A stretch of DNA of 64,000 bases, taken from positions 12,038,001-12,102,000 of the forward strand of contig NW_026622886.1 of assembly GCF_023065955.2 (NCBI RefSeq), given 5' to 3'. Numbering within the stretch: the first letter of the stretch is position 1; every line of letters begins with the position of its first letter. The stretch comes from Ursus arctos. Its lineage: Eukaryota > Chordata > Mammalia > Carnivora > Ursidae. The position numbers were made by a program, and so were the translations under genes. The notes beneath the pieces were generated by a model. That model worked only from the letters and a program-made list of their open reading frames with translations. It made no database searches and was not told where the DNA came from. Positions 44,855-56,149 of the stretch are shown in pieces.

Positions 44855-45390
44855 CCATATGTACCCCGATGTTCATAGCAGCTTTGTCCACAATAGCTAA
44901 ATTGTGGAAGGAGCCGAGATGCCCTTCAACAGATGACTGGATTAAGAAGATGTGGTCCATATATACAATGGAATATTACTCAGCCATCAGAAAGGATGAA
45001 TACCCAACATTTGCAGCAACATGGATGGGACTGGAGGAGACTATGCTAAGTGAAATAAGTCAAGCAAAGAAAGACAATTATCATATGGTTTCACTCATTT
45101 ATGGAACATAAGGAATAGCAGGGAGATCGGCAGGAGAAGGAAGGGAAGACTGAAGGGGGGGTAAACAGAAGGGGGAATAAACCACGAAAGACTATGGACT
45201 CTGGGAAACAAACTGAGGTTTTAGAGGGGAGGGGAGTGGGGGGATGGGTTAGCCTGGTGATGGGTATTAAGGAGGGCACGTATTCCATGGAGCACTGGGT
45301 GTTATACTCAAACAATGAATCATGGAACACTACATCAAAAACTAATGATGTACTGTATGGTGACTAACATATCATAATTTAAAAAAAAAA
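44855..45390 (+). mobile_element. Carnivore L1 3' end (ORF2 C-terminus plus 3' UTR)
   Basis: 'ccccgatgttcatagcagctttgtccacaatagctaaattgtggaaggag' is the ORF2 end. 'gatgggtattaaggagggcacgtattccatggagcactgggtgttata...ctaatgatgtactgtatggtgactaacat' is the 3' UTR with a short A tail. The open frame at 44794-45111 carries the ORF2 C-terminal peptide, with (S/T)IYTMEYYSAIRKDEYPTF. Confidence 0.96.
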
Positions 45391-45414
45391 GGATATTGGT
45401 GTGAGGCTGCCAGG

Positions 45415-45575
45415 CTTGAACTGATACTTGCTAACACAAATGCAGTTAATTTAATCTTCACAATATTGTAAAAGGGATGCTATTCTGATCCCATCTTCCA
45501 ACTTGCTCAATGTCACAAAGTTACTACGTGGCAGAGCCAATGTTGGCATGTAGGCAGTCTGGACTCTCAATCCCA
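45415..45575 (-). repeat. MIR SINE fragment
   Basis: 'aatttaatcttcacaatattgtaaaagggatgctattctgatcccatcttccaacttgctcaatgtcacaaagttactacgtggcagagccaatgttgg' is reverse MIR. Confidence 0.75.
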
Positions 45576-45955
45576 CTGGCCAAAAATGAGTCTTTTCAAT
45601 GCCCCACTAACCAAAGATGCAGGGCCCACACGGAAGCCAGCTACCTGGATGTTAGATCTTGGCTACACTGCAACCCTTAATTAGAAACCTAAGCTCCACC
45701 GTATAGCTCCACGGTCTAGACCTCTTCCCCATGTTTCTCACCCTCCATCTCCATCACATTTCCAAGTGGGAAGTTGCGCTTTGCTTATCGAACCCTGTCT
45801 GCTCCGCTCTATCAGGTCGGTCCAGGGACATCATTATCCTGTCTTCTCAGTGATGGGGAAAGTCAACTCATCCCAGCGCACCTTGCCATGTTCTTATCAC
45901 CAGGGGCCTTTGACACAGGCTGTAAGTTATTCTTTACTTCTTTCATTCTCTGTGT
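45576..45955. other. No recognisable gene
   Basis: Forward frames at 45766-46019 overlap in two registers and run into a MIR. No splice pair frames them convincingly. Confidence 0.35.
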
Positions 45956-46095
45956 GTTCGTTTGTAGAAGCAGCGTGATAATGGTACAACCTCCTAGCTG
46001 GATCAGGAGAATTAAATGAGATAATGCTTGATAGTCCTCAGGACAGTGCCTGGTATGTAATAAGCACCCAACATAGGTAACTTCTGTTGTTCATT
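45956..46095 (+). repeat. MIR SINE fragment
   Basis: 'gcgtgataatggtacaacctcctagctggatcaggagaattaaatgagataatgcttgatagtcctcaggacagtgcctggtatgtaataagcacccaa' is the MIR 3' half. Confidence 0.85.
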
Positions 46096-46629
46096 ATGAG
46101 TTTTTTATTTCCTCAAGCATCTGGGTTTGTACAATTGGGGATGGTGGATATGCAAGACTCCTGCTGAGCTGTCTCCACAAGCCAAGGAGAGTCCCCTTGG
46201 GGCTCCCATGGATTTCTTAGCAATGAATATAGTCAGGGGCATCTCCCCTTGGGAACACAGCACCTCCTTTATTCCTATAGGCTGAGATTTCTCTGTGTCT
46301 CCCCTCTAGGCATTACTTTGTCTAGAAGAGGTAGTGGGCCCATGACCTATGCCTTTCCAAGGGTCTCCAGGACCTTTGCATTCCTTATATTCTGGAAATA
46401 CTTCCAACATACCTTCACTTCCTGTTCCCTGACAACTGGGAAGCTCACACCACTCTGGCTCGGGAGCAGGGAAGAGAAGGTCAGACGTCGTTGCTGTCAA
46501 TCCCTGAGACTACTTCAGAGGAAACTCACCTGTGGAAGGTGCAGGGCTACCTTTGCTCTTGCTCTGCTTTGACACTGGGAACAGGTTTGCTAACTCTTCC
46601 TTGGCTCAGGCTAGTTCTCCCCATCCTAG
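46096..46629. other. No recognisable gene
   Basis: The 107-codon frame at 46249-46572 lacks splice context and a recognisable product. Confidence 0.35.
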
Positions 46630-46639
46630 GGGGTCACAC

Positions 46640-46870
46640 GTGGTCTAGCCGAAAGAGGGGATGTCGTGTCAAGCATGTCTGGGATGGAGAATACGTCTAT
46701 GACCTCAGACCCACTTGTAGAAGCTCGAGTCGGACAAACTTGTGTCCAACTCTATGAGCCTAAGTTGCTCCTCTTTTTAATCCTCAGTTTCCCCATCTGT
46801 AGGTAAATAACATGATGGCTAAGATTTCCCTGTTCCTTGTGATACAAATAAAATGAGCTCAAATATAAAA
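46640..46870 (+). repeat. MIR SINE, degenerate
   Basis: 'tgtcaagcatgtctgggatggagaatacgtctatgacctcag' then 'ttaatcctcagtttccccatctgtaggtaaataacatgatgg' fits MIR. Confidence 0.6.
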
Positions 46871-46874
46871 ATTC

Positions 46875-47100
46875 CAGGACCCTTCCCTGGCTTTCTGAGA
46901 GTACCTTAAGGTGCTTATCTCTCGTGGTCACATCAGTGAGGTTTTCCTGGACACCCTTTCTGCATTTAAGTTCCGCCCCGCTGTTCTCCTTTTCTCCCAT
47001 TTCCTTGACCATCTTTATTTTCCTTGGGTTCCTGCTAACATCCACACCTTCAGGATTCCAACTTCTATTCCAAGCAGTTTATCAAGATATCCCCCCCTTA
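46875..47100 (+). repeat. L2 LINE fragment
   Basis: 'gtgaggttttcctggacaccctttctgcatttaagttccgccccgctgttctccttttctccc' is a typical L2 segment. Confidence 0.65.
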
Positions 47101-47143
47101 TAGTTTTTGTCCTAAAAGGCATTTTGATGGCCACTATTAAAAA

Positions 47144-47376
47144 AATGTATATTTCGGGGGGCGCCTGGGTGGCTCAGTCCATTGAGCATCTGCCTTCGGC
47201 TCAGGTCATGATCTCGGGGTCCTGGGATCAAGCCCCACATGGGGCTTCCTGCTCAGCAGGGAGCCTGCTTCTCCCTCTGCCTCTCACCTCCCTCCTGCTT
47301 GTGCTCTCTCTCATGCTCTCTGTCTCTCTCTCAAATAAATAAATAAAATATTTTTTTAAAAAGAGAATGTATATTT
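47144..47376 (+). mobile_element. Can-SINE, with target-site duplications
   Basis: Forward SINEC (ggggcgcctgggtggctcag ... caaataaataaataaaatattttt). The duplication aatgtatattt flanks it at 47144-47154 and 47366-47376. The SINE head retains recognisable pol III A- and B-box-like sequence (tggctcagtccattgag; gggatcaagcccc). Confidence 0.94.
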
Positions 47377-47768
47377 TTATTTCAGCACATGTGAAAATTT
47401 GATTTCGTTACATTGTGAAGATCAGACAGACTGATAAAGGTCTGGTATGTGCTGTGCACACAGTAGGGAATGATACACGTGCGTTAGTGACAACTGTGAA
47501 GAATAATTGATACATGGCAAAACAGTAAAAAAACTAAACACACTGTAAATGTAAAGTATCCTCACTGTCAATGCTGGTACTTAAGCCCTGGTAGATGTTA
47601 CACTGTGCAGGCCATGTTCAAAATTAGTTGAGATAATGACAGTACATGGCCAAGTTCCTATTTCTTTGAGAAACCTTCTTTACAGTAGGAGATATATAAA
47701 ACAAACTAAAGAAAAATCCTTGGGTATGAGCTCAGCACACGGACTACATGTATCAGAACAGGGAAGAA
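47377..47768. other. No recognisable feature
   Basis: AT-rich unique DNA. Confidence 0.4.
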
Positions 47769-47935
47769 GGGATGTCTGAGTGGTTCAGTTGGTTAAGCAT
47801 CTGCTCTTGGCTCAGGTCATAACCCTAGCATTGGGCTCCTTGCTCCACGGGGAGCTTGCTTCCTCTGCTTGTGCTCTCTCTCTCTCCCTCTGACAAATAA
47901 ATAAATAAAATCTTAAAAAAAATAAAAAGAATGGG
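47769..47935 (+). mobile_element. Can-SINE, shortened copy
   Basis: Forward SINEC: gatgtctgagtggttcagttggttaag through gctcttggctcaggtc to tgacaaataaataaataaaatcttaaaaaaaataaa. The middle is shortened. Confidence 0.9.
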
Positions 47936-48009
47936 TAAGAAAATGCAAATGCAGGTTTCATACAAGACATTGTTATGAAAATGTTAAAGGAAAAAAAAGT
48001 AGACATTAA

Positions 48010-49047
48010 TTCACAGAGTCCCTTCTTCACATGGCAGCTGATGACATAAAAGAGTATATGATTGACCCTCCAGAGCCAGAGTTCCAGGACCGAATGAGAA
48101 GGCATGAGCACCTAAACAGATTCTTAGGAAGATCTCCCGTGAGATCAGTCACAGAACAAGGTTTCTGCAGACAATCAAGGATATAACTAGCACAATAAAA
48201 GAATCTGAGATAGTGAATAATATCCTCAGGAAATATCAGTACCAGAACTCCAAGGCAGTGGAGCACCAAAAGAAAGAACTTGTAAAGTAGTCCAGAAGTT
48301 TCACGGACACTCTGAAAACCTCTTTTAAAGATAACAAGGCAATCAATATGTTTGTAAGTGCCGACCGACTCATTTGTCAAACGGACTCGAAACTTCAGAT
48401 CAACTGTGGCCTCCTAGTTGAACATGCTAAGAGATGCACTTCTCAGGACACCTGGGTGGTGCAGTCATTAAGCGTCTGCCTTCGGCTCAGGGCGTGATCC
48501 CGGCGTTATGGGATCGAGCCCCACATCAGGCTCCTCCGCTATGAGCCTGCTTCTTCCTCTCCCACTCCCCCTGCTTGTGTTCCCTCTCTCGCTGGCTGTC
48601 TCTATCTCTGTCGAATAAATAAATTAATAAATCTTAAAAAAAAAAAAAAAAGAGATGCACTTCTCAGTGGCAGTCCTGACCTGCCTTATCTGTAGATTTT
48701 CAAGTTTGACTGTCTAAATGACCCATCTCTCCTGAAGGGATCGAATCCAGGATGCTGAATGGGATTATTGCCATCTTCCACCATATTTTTGTAAAACGTA
48801 GCTTAATCATAATCTCATGCTGAGGATTTCCCATCACTTTTGCTAGTATCATTTTTTTAAGAATTATAAGCCAAAAGAATTTATGCCCTGATGTGTCATT
48901 ATATAACATTCCTTAAAAGAATTATAAATATTAGTGTTTGTGTCTGAAGTTTTAACTTGAAAGCAATTTACTGCCAGATAATTTATTTAATAGTATTTGG
49001 TGGCAAATATTCAATAAATAGTTTATATCTGTTAAAAAAAGAAAAGC
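48010..49047 (+). pseudogene. Processed pseudogene of a short coiled-coil-like protein (unidentified)
   Basis: A start ATG at 48031 opens a frame that reads MAADDIKEYMIDPPEPEFQD and then [12 protein letters not shown] frameshift follows near 48120, after which the next frame reads [19 protein letters not shown] and [14 protein letters not shown], then a stop at about 48287. The coding-like stretch continues to about 48420. An intronless 3' part with a polyadenylation signal (ttcaataaatag, about 49009) and an A-rich run (aaaaaaagaaaag) from about 49034 follow, the signature of L1-mediated retrocopying. A plausible degraded target duplication pairs aaaagtagacatt (48006 area) with aaaagcagaacact (49042 area). 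A SINE has since landed inside it. The parent gene was not recognised; it should be a small helical protein of about 120-130 residues. The antisense frame at 48027-48380 is its shadow. Confidence 0.72.
48430..48667 (+). mobile_element. Young Can-SINE inserted in the processed pseudogene
   Basis: Forward SINE at 48447-48650: gacacctgggtggtgcagtcattaag, gcccctt-type middle with 'cactccccctgcttgtgttccctctctcgctggctgtc', and a 15-A tail. A perfect 17-bp target duplication, agagatgcacttctcag, flanks it (48430-48446 and 48651-48667). The middle is of the arctoid type (reverse complement of gacagccagcgagagaggga). Confidence 0.97.
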
Positions 49048-50224
49048 AGAACACTCTATGAATTGTATGGATTAAGGAATGTGTTGTAGGCATGGACTTT
49101 ATACAACATGGAATGAGCTGGGGAAAGAAGGTCTGTAAAGGAGAATTGAAGGGTCAGAGAAGAGGTACCCATCACCCACCATGAGACACAGATACCAGTG
49201 CACAAACTGGAGCTTGCAGAAAACTGGAGCTCTCAGCTCCTGGAGTAAGGGTGTGAAGGGGGCTGGTGTAGAAGTCTTTTGCCCTCTGTGGATGCTGTTC
49301 TGTGAGTTTGAAGCCAGGTTCCTGGTGATGGGCTTAGGTTTGCTTTCAGTCTGGAAATCAAGCAGTGGGAACAAACTGGAATTTGCTGATACCTGTGCAA
49401 CTGAATTTTGCCACCTCTAGCCACAATAACCTTTAAGAGTGTAGGGGCTACTGCCTCGCTTCTGCCTTCTAAACCTCCCACAAGTTTCTTTTTGACCAAG
49501 TCTACCCCAGGACCATACAGAAAGGGGATTCTGAGAAGTGTGATTCCAGCTTAGTCAAGCTGACACAACATAAAACCACCGTAGCACATAGTGGAGATGG
49601 GGTCTTACCCGATGTGAAGTGCTTACCAATAATACTATTTTAATCCAGTGGAGGAAATGGTAGGAAGACATCTCTCATCTACACATTCATTTATTCATTT
49701 TGTATTTAATGATAATCTGCTATATTCTAAGCACCCTTTTTACAGCCAGAAAATAGAAAAAACTCTGACCCATGATATCATATAGCTTAATGTCCTGTTT
49801 CTAGTAAAATAAGTTGAGAGGTTCATGCAAAGGGTCTTGGAGGTAGAAAGTGAGACAGGAAGAATGAATTGTGAAGATGACTCCGGGGGTTAGGAGTAGC
49901 GTGTGAAAGAGTATATGAAATTCAAGGTGTCTGAAGTTCACTGAAGCTAGAGTTAGCATGCAGAGAGAAATACAATTCAGTAAGATTTAGTAAACTGAGA
50001 GAAGAGAAGAGGCAAGAGTTGAGGCTTCCAATCTGAGAGATTATGTGGTTGGTGGTTTCATTATGTGTAACACCGAATATGGAACATGATTTGGGGGAGA
50101 AGATGGTGAAATCATATTTGCAGTTATGAAGACATTGGAGAACACCGAGTAGAGGCATCCAGCAAGCACTTAACCATGCGGATCTAGAGACCACTGGTCC
50201 ACCCTGTTCTTCTCTTGTCATAGC
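49048..50224. other. No gene; unassigned repeat-like stretch
   Basis: 49100-49570, ending 'aggaccatacagaaaggggattctgagaagtgtgattccagcttagtcaagctgacac', reads like an old LTR or LINE piece, but I could not name it. Opposing frames here have no splice support. The rest is unique. Confidence 0.35.
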
Positions 50225-50380
50225 ATGAATTACATTTGTGAGTACTCAGTACCTACCTTCCATGCCAGAATGAGTACTCTTTGAGGTCAGGAACCGTCCT
50301 GCTTTTGCTTTGCTGTTGTCATAGCATATCAAGTAATGAATGGCATATTGCAGGTGCTTAATAAATACTAGGTGAGTGCA
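50225..50380 (+). repeat. L2 LINE 3' end
   Basis: 'aatgagtactctttgaggtcaggaaccgtcctgc...gaatggcatattgcaggtgcttaataaatactaggtgag' is the L2 tail. Confidence 0.75.
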
Positions 50381-51979
50381 ATTTTAGAGCCCCCAAAAGG
50401 GGTGTTCTTTGGGAGCACCAAAGAGGGGATCTGAATTTGAGATATGGATTTGAACAGTGCTTGAAGCCACGGAAGTGGATGGACAAGTGGATGGACTTAT
50501 GCAGGGATATATACGCAATGATAAAAGGATCCCCAGGGGAGGTCTTGAAGTACACCCACTCAAGGGAATGACGAAGAAGAAAAATCTGGTGAAGGATACT
50601 GAGAAGTGATTAGAAAAAGTGGCATTTGTGAAAACAAAACAAAAAAGAAACCCATCATTTAAAAATAAAGCTTGATATTGTAGTAGTGTGACCAGTCTGC
50701 TATAAATCAGCCTTTCCCCTAACATCCCCTTGAAGACCAGCTTGATTTGCTTTTATTCTCTTCCTTTTCCCCTTTGAAGAACCCTTGGACTATATTTCAG
50801 GAACACTGTGTATTCATTGTTCACCTCTCCCTTCCCTGGATCATGCACATATTGCATTCGTGGCCATAATGACTGTTTTCTTCTGGGGTGGGCTCGGTGC
50901 AAAGCTATACCAATTGGATTGTATCTCAGAACCTTTTCCGGTGTTGAGGAAAAGGCTTGCCTTTCCTACTGGATGTGAAGGTGAGAGGTATGAGGTTTGT
51001 GGCCGCTTAAGCCATCTTGCAACAACGAGAGGAGAAGGGAGTCAACATGGAAGAGAGAAGATCTAAGAAACAGGAAAACCAGGGCCTGGTGACATCACTG
51101 GAACCGCCAGTCACACCATGCCCAAGGCAAGCCCTATCTCTATTGTAGGAGCTGATAAACCTCTTTGCATTTTTATCTCAGCATCTTAACTGACATTTTA
51201 GAAATAAAATATATTAGAGTCCCTTATAAAATTAAACACACACACACATAGAGAGATTTAATTTTTGTAAAAGTAGGAAAACAATTTTTGTGTACCTCAA
51301 CCCAGATCATGACTTTAACTATGCAGAGACTGATGGTCTATAGGGAACATTGTCATAAATTGAACAAAAACCTTGTGGGTGTAACGAGGCTCTCTTTCCA
51401 AATAGCAACCGGCCCTGCTGAGTCAATGTTGACATATGTAACTCTTTCCTGGAAGGCAAGAAAATCTAAGGGTTGACAGGTTTGTTCACTCACCCTGGCT
51501 TTTGTTTCCTAACGAATGGGTAATATTAGTCTTTCAGTAAGATAACAGAAAGCTGACTGATTAGCCTCACTTGGCCTTGTCTGCCCTGTGTGTTTGAGTT
51601 TGTTCTCTGATTTAATATGAGCTGTACTGAAACTAGGTAGTCTCTGTTTATTCAGTGGCCTCTTGTGAGTGCCTGCCTTCTCTCCTGGATTGATTTGGAC
51701 CAGGGAAAAGGGAGATGTGGGATGACATGAGGAGGTTTTCTTAGCTACTGTGGACATTCCCTAACTTCTCACCATTCCAAGACTTCTGATGGGGCCTTTG
51801 GCGTCTTTAGAACGCCACTCACTCCAGCCTGGAAGAGGGTTGATTTTTGTCTCTCGCTTCACTTACGCTAACATTCTGGCACAACTCCTTGGTTTTAGTC
51901 AGCTACCCTCTTTTGCCATGTCTTCGAATCGTGGTACCCTACCATTGCCATCCCTATTTATTCTCTGGTATTCGTACTT
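50381..51979. other. No gene; possible LTR scrap
   Basis: 50985-51190 ('gccgcttaagccatcttgcaacaacgagaggagaagggagtcaacatgg...gagctgataaacctctttgc') looks like a degenerate LTR end. A short CA run lies near 51237-51248. The rest is unassigned. Confidence 0.35.
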
Positions 51980-52090
51980 GTCAACACTGGGAAGCACTCT
52001 CCAGGCCCTGCTCTTTCGTCATCTGGAAAGTGGGAAGGGTTATAAGTAACTTGCAGGTTTGTTGTGAGGTTTAAAGGAGAAACAAAGTGA
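51980..52090 (+). repeat. MIR SINE fragment
   Basis: 'tgctctttcgtcatctggaaagtgggaagggttataagtaacttgcaggtttgttgtgaggtttaaaggag' is the MIR core. Confidence 0.75.
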
Positions 52091-52404
52091 GGAACGTCCC
52101 TCTCAGTCTCTCGGAGTGTTCCCAAGCTTGGACCACCCTGTGCAGACCCATCTTCTCAGAGAGCCCCCACTCCAACCTGGGTCATCACCCCAGTCCGTGC
52201 TCATATCTGTGCAGCACGGGTTATGTTGTGTTTTGTTCGTTGGTCTTCTGATCATTCTTATTAAACTGCAGACTGTTTTGGAGGTTCCATTCTGCCTTCA
52301 ATGTCTGTATTCCCAGGAGTGAACCACGAGTAGAAGACTAGTAGGGGTTCGATAAAGGTATGTAAAATGTTAAAAGAAAGAGAAAAAGAATTAATTTTTT
52401 TAAA

Positions 52405-52570
52405 AAGCTGACAAAGTACCAAACATTGTTAAGGCACTTTCACATGCATAATTACATTTAATTCTTTCAATCAACCAGGTTTTACAGATGAAAAAGAGAC
52501 AAAGGAGTTAAGTGCTTTGTGTAAGGTCCCACAGCTAGAGGGCGCCAGACAGGAATCCCATTCTATTTTT
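52405..52570 (-). repeat. MIR SINE
   Basis: 'gctgacaaagtaccaaacattgttaaggcactttcacatgcataattacatttaattctttcaatcaaccaggttttacagatgaaaaagagacaaag...ggtcccacagctag' is reverse MIR. Confidence 0.82.
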
Positions 52571-52920
52571 ATTTGGCTCCAAAGAGATTGCCTCAAGACA
52601 ATAGAAAATCCATGTCCTTCATGACTTCCTTAAACTTTGGAATTATCAAGGTCACTCTTACATCTTTATATTTCCCAAAAGAATGAGAAAATCTTTTTTA
52701 TATATTATGTAATATGTCTGTATGTGCATATATATATAAACTTACGCATATATATGTACTTCTATGTATATATAAATACTTTTTTAAAAAATAGTTGGAA
52801 GAATGACAACTTAATTTTCAAATTAAAACTGCTTTGTTCACATGGAACCCGTAAATGAATAATTGCCTTGCCTTGACTTGAATTATCATTTAGCCATGAA
52901 GACTGTGCCAGAGATAGTTT

Positions 52921-53121
52921 AAATCAAACTATTAGTTGCATATAACACCCAGTGCTCAACACATCATGTGCCCTCCTTAATGCCGATCACCCAATTATCC
53001 CATCCCTCCACCCACCTCCCCTCCAGCAACGCAACTGATAAATTATCGAACACTGCATCTGAAACTAATGACATACTGTAAGTTGACTAATTGAATTTAA
53101 ATTAAAAAAAATAAATCAAAC
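52921..53121 (+). mobile_element. 5'-inverted (twin-primed) L1 insertion
   Basis: The left part (about 52934-53031) is reverse-oriented L1 3' UTR (tataacacccagtgctcaacacatcatgtgccctccttaa). The right part (about 53031-53110) is the directly adjoining downstream 3' UTR in forward orientation (gcaactgataaattatcgaacactgc ... gaatttaaattaaaaaaa). The duplication aaatcaaac lies at 52921-52929 and 53113-53121. Confidence 0.9.
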
Positions 53122-53404
53122 AATTTCGAGTGCCTTATTGTTGACTTACTGTAATGTCAGGTCATGATGTTTGACTAGCGAGTGTTAAACATCATCATGT
53201 TGGTTTCCATAGACGTAAATGAATAAGGGTAGTGTATGCTAAAAATTCATTCTATAATGGCTAAACATTTGATAAGAAAAACCAATTCATTGTTTTAAAA
53301 AGACAATGAAGTTGTTTTCTTTTCATAAGTGCTTTTTATAAATTTTGAATTTACATCTCAAAGGAGTTTAAGTCTTGAGCATAGACTAAAACCCTAGGGA
53401 AAGG
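53122..53404. other. No recognisable feature
   Basis: AT-rich unique DNA. Confidence 0.4.
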
Positions 53405-53650
53405 TAGTACACCACAGTGACTAAGAGGACAGGTTCTGAAGTCAGGGAGACCTGGGTTGAAGTGTTCTCTCACTGCAAATGACTTGCAGCATGACCTTAG
53501 GTAGATTGCTTCTCTCAAGCGCCAGTGTCCTTCTCTGTAAGATGGGAATAATAATAGTGCATACCAGTCGGGAGGGTGGAATGATAATTCATACAATAGG
53601 ACCGAGCAGAGCCTGGCATCCAATGAACACTTCAGAACTATTAGCTATTT
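53405..53650 (+). repeat. MIR SINE, near full length
   Basis: 'cacagtgactaagaggacaggttctgaagtcagggagacctgggttgaagtg...atgaccttaggtagattgcttctctcaagcgcc...gtaagatgggaataataatagtgc...gcagagcctggcatccaatgaacacttc' is a textbook MIR. Confidence 0.94.
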
Positions 53651-54070
53651 TTCCCTTTTATAACTCGGTCTTGAGTAGCTCATTAAGGCTAAATGATCAT
53701 TTTAATACAAATTTTACATTCTCAGTCTGTATAACCAAGTTCAACCACTAGAGATAAATACAGAGTAGTCAAGAAGCTTGCCCACCTGGACTAGGGGCAA
53801 TCAGGCAGGGTCCCAGAGAGAAGGTGTTGGGTTAGGTTAGTCTTAACGTAGGGAGAATTCATGAGAAAAGAGGAAAGAATTGGGGTGTGTGTAGGGAAGA
53901 CAAACTGGCCTAGAGGTACTCAGGGGAACTAGAGAGTCAGGGCTTCACTTCTGCTTTCTCATTTCAACCTCACAGCATTTCAACACTTTATTCCTGAATG
54001 GAACAATGAATAGCTACCTTTTGGAATTGTGTGAGAATACTGATTTCATAAATGATATGCTCAAAACATA
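53651..54070. other. No recognisable feature
   Basis: Unique-looking DNA, with a possible L2/MIR scrap near 53760-53900. Nothing gene-like. Confidence 0.4.
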
Positions 54071-54312
54071 AAAATTTCTTTGCAGGGTGCCTGGGTGGCT
54101 CAGTCGGTTAAATGTCCAACTCTTGGTTTGGGCTCAGGTCATGATCTCAGGGTTGTAAGATTGAGCCCAGTGGAGGGCTCCCTGCTGGGGGGGGGAGTCA
54201 AGATTCTCTCCTTCTGCCCACCACAACCCCCCCCCCCCCGTGTGCACACACATGCTCGCTCTCTCTCAAATAAATAAATAAATAAATAAATAAATATTTA
54301 AAAAATTCTTTG
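54071..54312 (+). mobile_element. Can-SINE, with target-site duplications
   Basis: Forward SINEC (gggtgcctgggtggctcagtcggtt ... caaataaataaataaataaataaataaat). It has a G run (54186-54195) and a C run (54225-54239) inside. The flanks aaaatttctttg (54071-54082) and aaaaattctttg (54301-54312) are the duplication. Confidence 0.93.
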
Positions 54313-56149
54313 ATGTAAAATGAATAGCATGTTAGACAGGATCCTAATTATTTTATGGTGTCAGGGAACAAACGAAATCTTTGTTTTTGCTCTATTTTTC
54401 AAGCAAAACTGCAGAAACCTCAAGGCACTTAGCTATCTTAGGTTGTGTTATATGTGTGACATGTACATTTCTAGTATATTTTTCTCGATAACAGTTGATT
54501 AAATGTTAACTCAAAATATTAACATGATGAGACTACTGATAATAATTTTTTTTTTTTGAGAAAATGGTGCTTGTTTCAGTGAAAAAGAGACTTTCATTTG
54601 ATCAGGTTAAGAGTTCCCAGGCTTGAAATTTCTTACCAAATATTGATTTTTACAGTTGGTTCTTTTTTAAAGATCATAAAAATTTTTCATTTCTTGCAAA
54701 GCATAGTGTTATCAAGATAAATATTAAAGGAACTGAAATAAATTATTGCAAGTAGAGAAAAAATATGATAATTTTACTTAACTCAGCTTTTTATAAAATT
54801 AACTATGCATATTAAAAGCAAGCCTTCCTACTGATGAATAAATAATAGAGACTCAGAAATTTCAGACCCAGAAGACTTTCGTGTTTCCTTATACCTGTAA
54901 TGATGAGCCTGCAGGCTCGCACTGAGTAGGGAAGAAGGTTTTGTAAAACATAGTTCGAATGGTCATTTTAAGCTCTGCATTTTTATTCTTCTCTGCTTTC
55001 TCCTTCCCAGATTCAAAGCCTCCATCTGTTGGGCCCAAAAGTGGGTTGTTTACTCTGACCATATGAACAGATAATCCCTTTCTCTCAGGTCTACGTCTTT
55101 AAAAAGATATTAAATCTTTGCACGGTTGAACTACTTTTATGACTTCATTTCCAATATTTGGAATGTTTAGGTTCCAAGGGTTATATCCACACTGTAGGCA
55201 AACAATGACATCTTTTTTTTTTAAATCAGTTTAATTAAGTTTGATCACATATGGTACAGGGTCATATGGCATAAGATCATTTGAATATATTCTGGTATTC
55301 TTCCAAATCCTTTAAATCCTGCCCTCTTAAAATAGCATTAATTGCTAAAGAGGTAAATTAATGTATGGCAAATGTTTATCCAAGGAAACTTCCCTAGTAA
55401 AAGTCACTTCAGTTTCCAGTTATGTTCTCTTAAAAGAAACTGACAATCCAGTTTCCTTCGGTACAGGGAGAGTTGATATCCTCAGTTACATGGCGTCTTT
55501 CTGGCGCAATGTTCTCAAATGACATTTCTAGAGTTATATAGAATGCTTCCATGTCTTGGCTTTTAAAATGCTAGTTTATTTTGGATTTACTTTGACTGAC
55601 TCTGTAACCTGGAATCAAGTTGACAATTTCAGAATGACTTATAACAATTGGTTAGCAATCGAACTACTGCCGATCACGCCTGGTCTGCCAAAAATATGAC
55701 CAAATTAAGTAAACTCCACCTATTATTTTGGATGCTTTGTTGACTAACTTATATTTGTCCTACCTGGATGTTCTTTTGGCCCACCCAACTCCTTCAAGGT
55801 CCAAATGAAAAGCCCCTTCTTCCCTCTAGAATCTAAATTACTCTAGCTGGAAACTTCTCATTTTCTACTGTCTTAAGGCACTTGGTCTGGGCAGGTACTG
55901 GCACTTAGTTTCTAACATACTGATTGATCCAACAGTTATTTGTATAAGTATCATATGTCCGTTCTAAATTATTACTAATTGACGGCAAAGGAATGCTGTA
56001 TACATGTATTTTTTTACCTCTCCGTAGTGGTTTCCATGCACCAAGGCTTAACATATATTTATGGAACAAATTAAGAATTTTTGGCCCAGTTTTTGGCTCT
56101 TACAATTGCTAATCTTTGCTGTAGCTTCCAACTTTAGGAGAAATAATAA
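54313..56149. other. No recognisable gene
   Basis: AT-rich unique DNA with poly-T tracts near 54546 and 55212. 55213-55300 ('ttttaaatcagtttaattaagtttgatcacatatgg') may be a decayed L1 end. No exon candidate. Confidence 0.4.

Noticed and set aside
44794..45111. 105-codon forward open frame with a recognisable peptide
   Set aside because: The peptide is the C-terminal end of L1 ORF2, so it is a transposon remnant, not a host gene.
47158..47250. tRNA-like heads with A/B-box-like motifs in Can-SINEs
   Set aside because: They are the tRNA-Lys-derived 5' ends of SINEs with SINE bodies and tails, not tRNA genes with a foldable cloverleaf.
48027..48380. 117-codon antisense open frame
   Set aside because: It is the opposite strand of the processed pseudogene's coding part.
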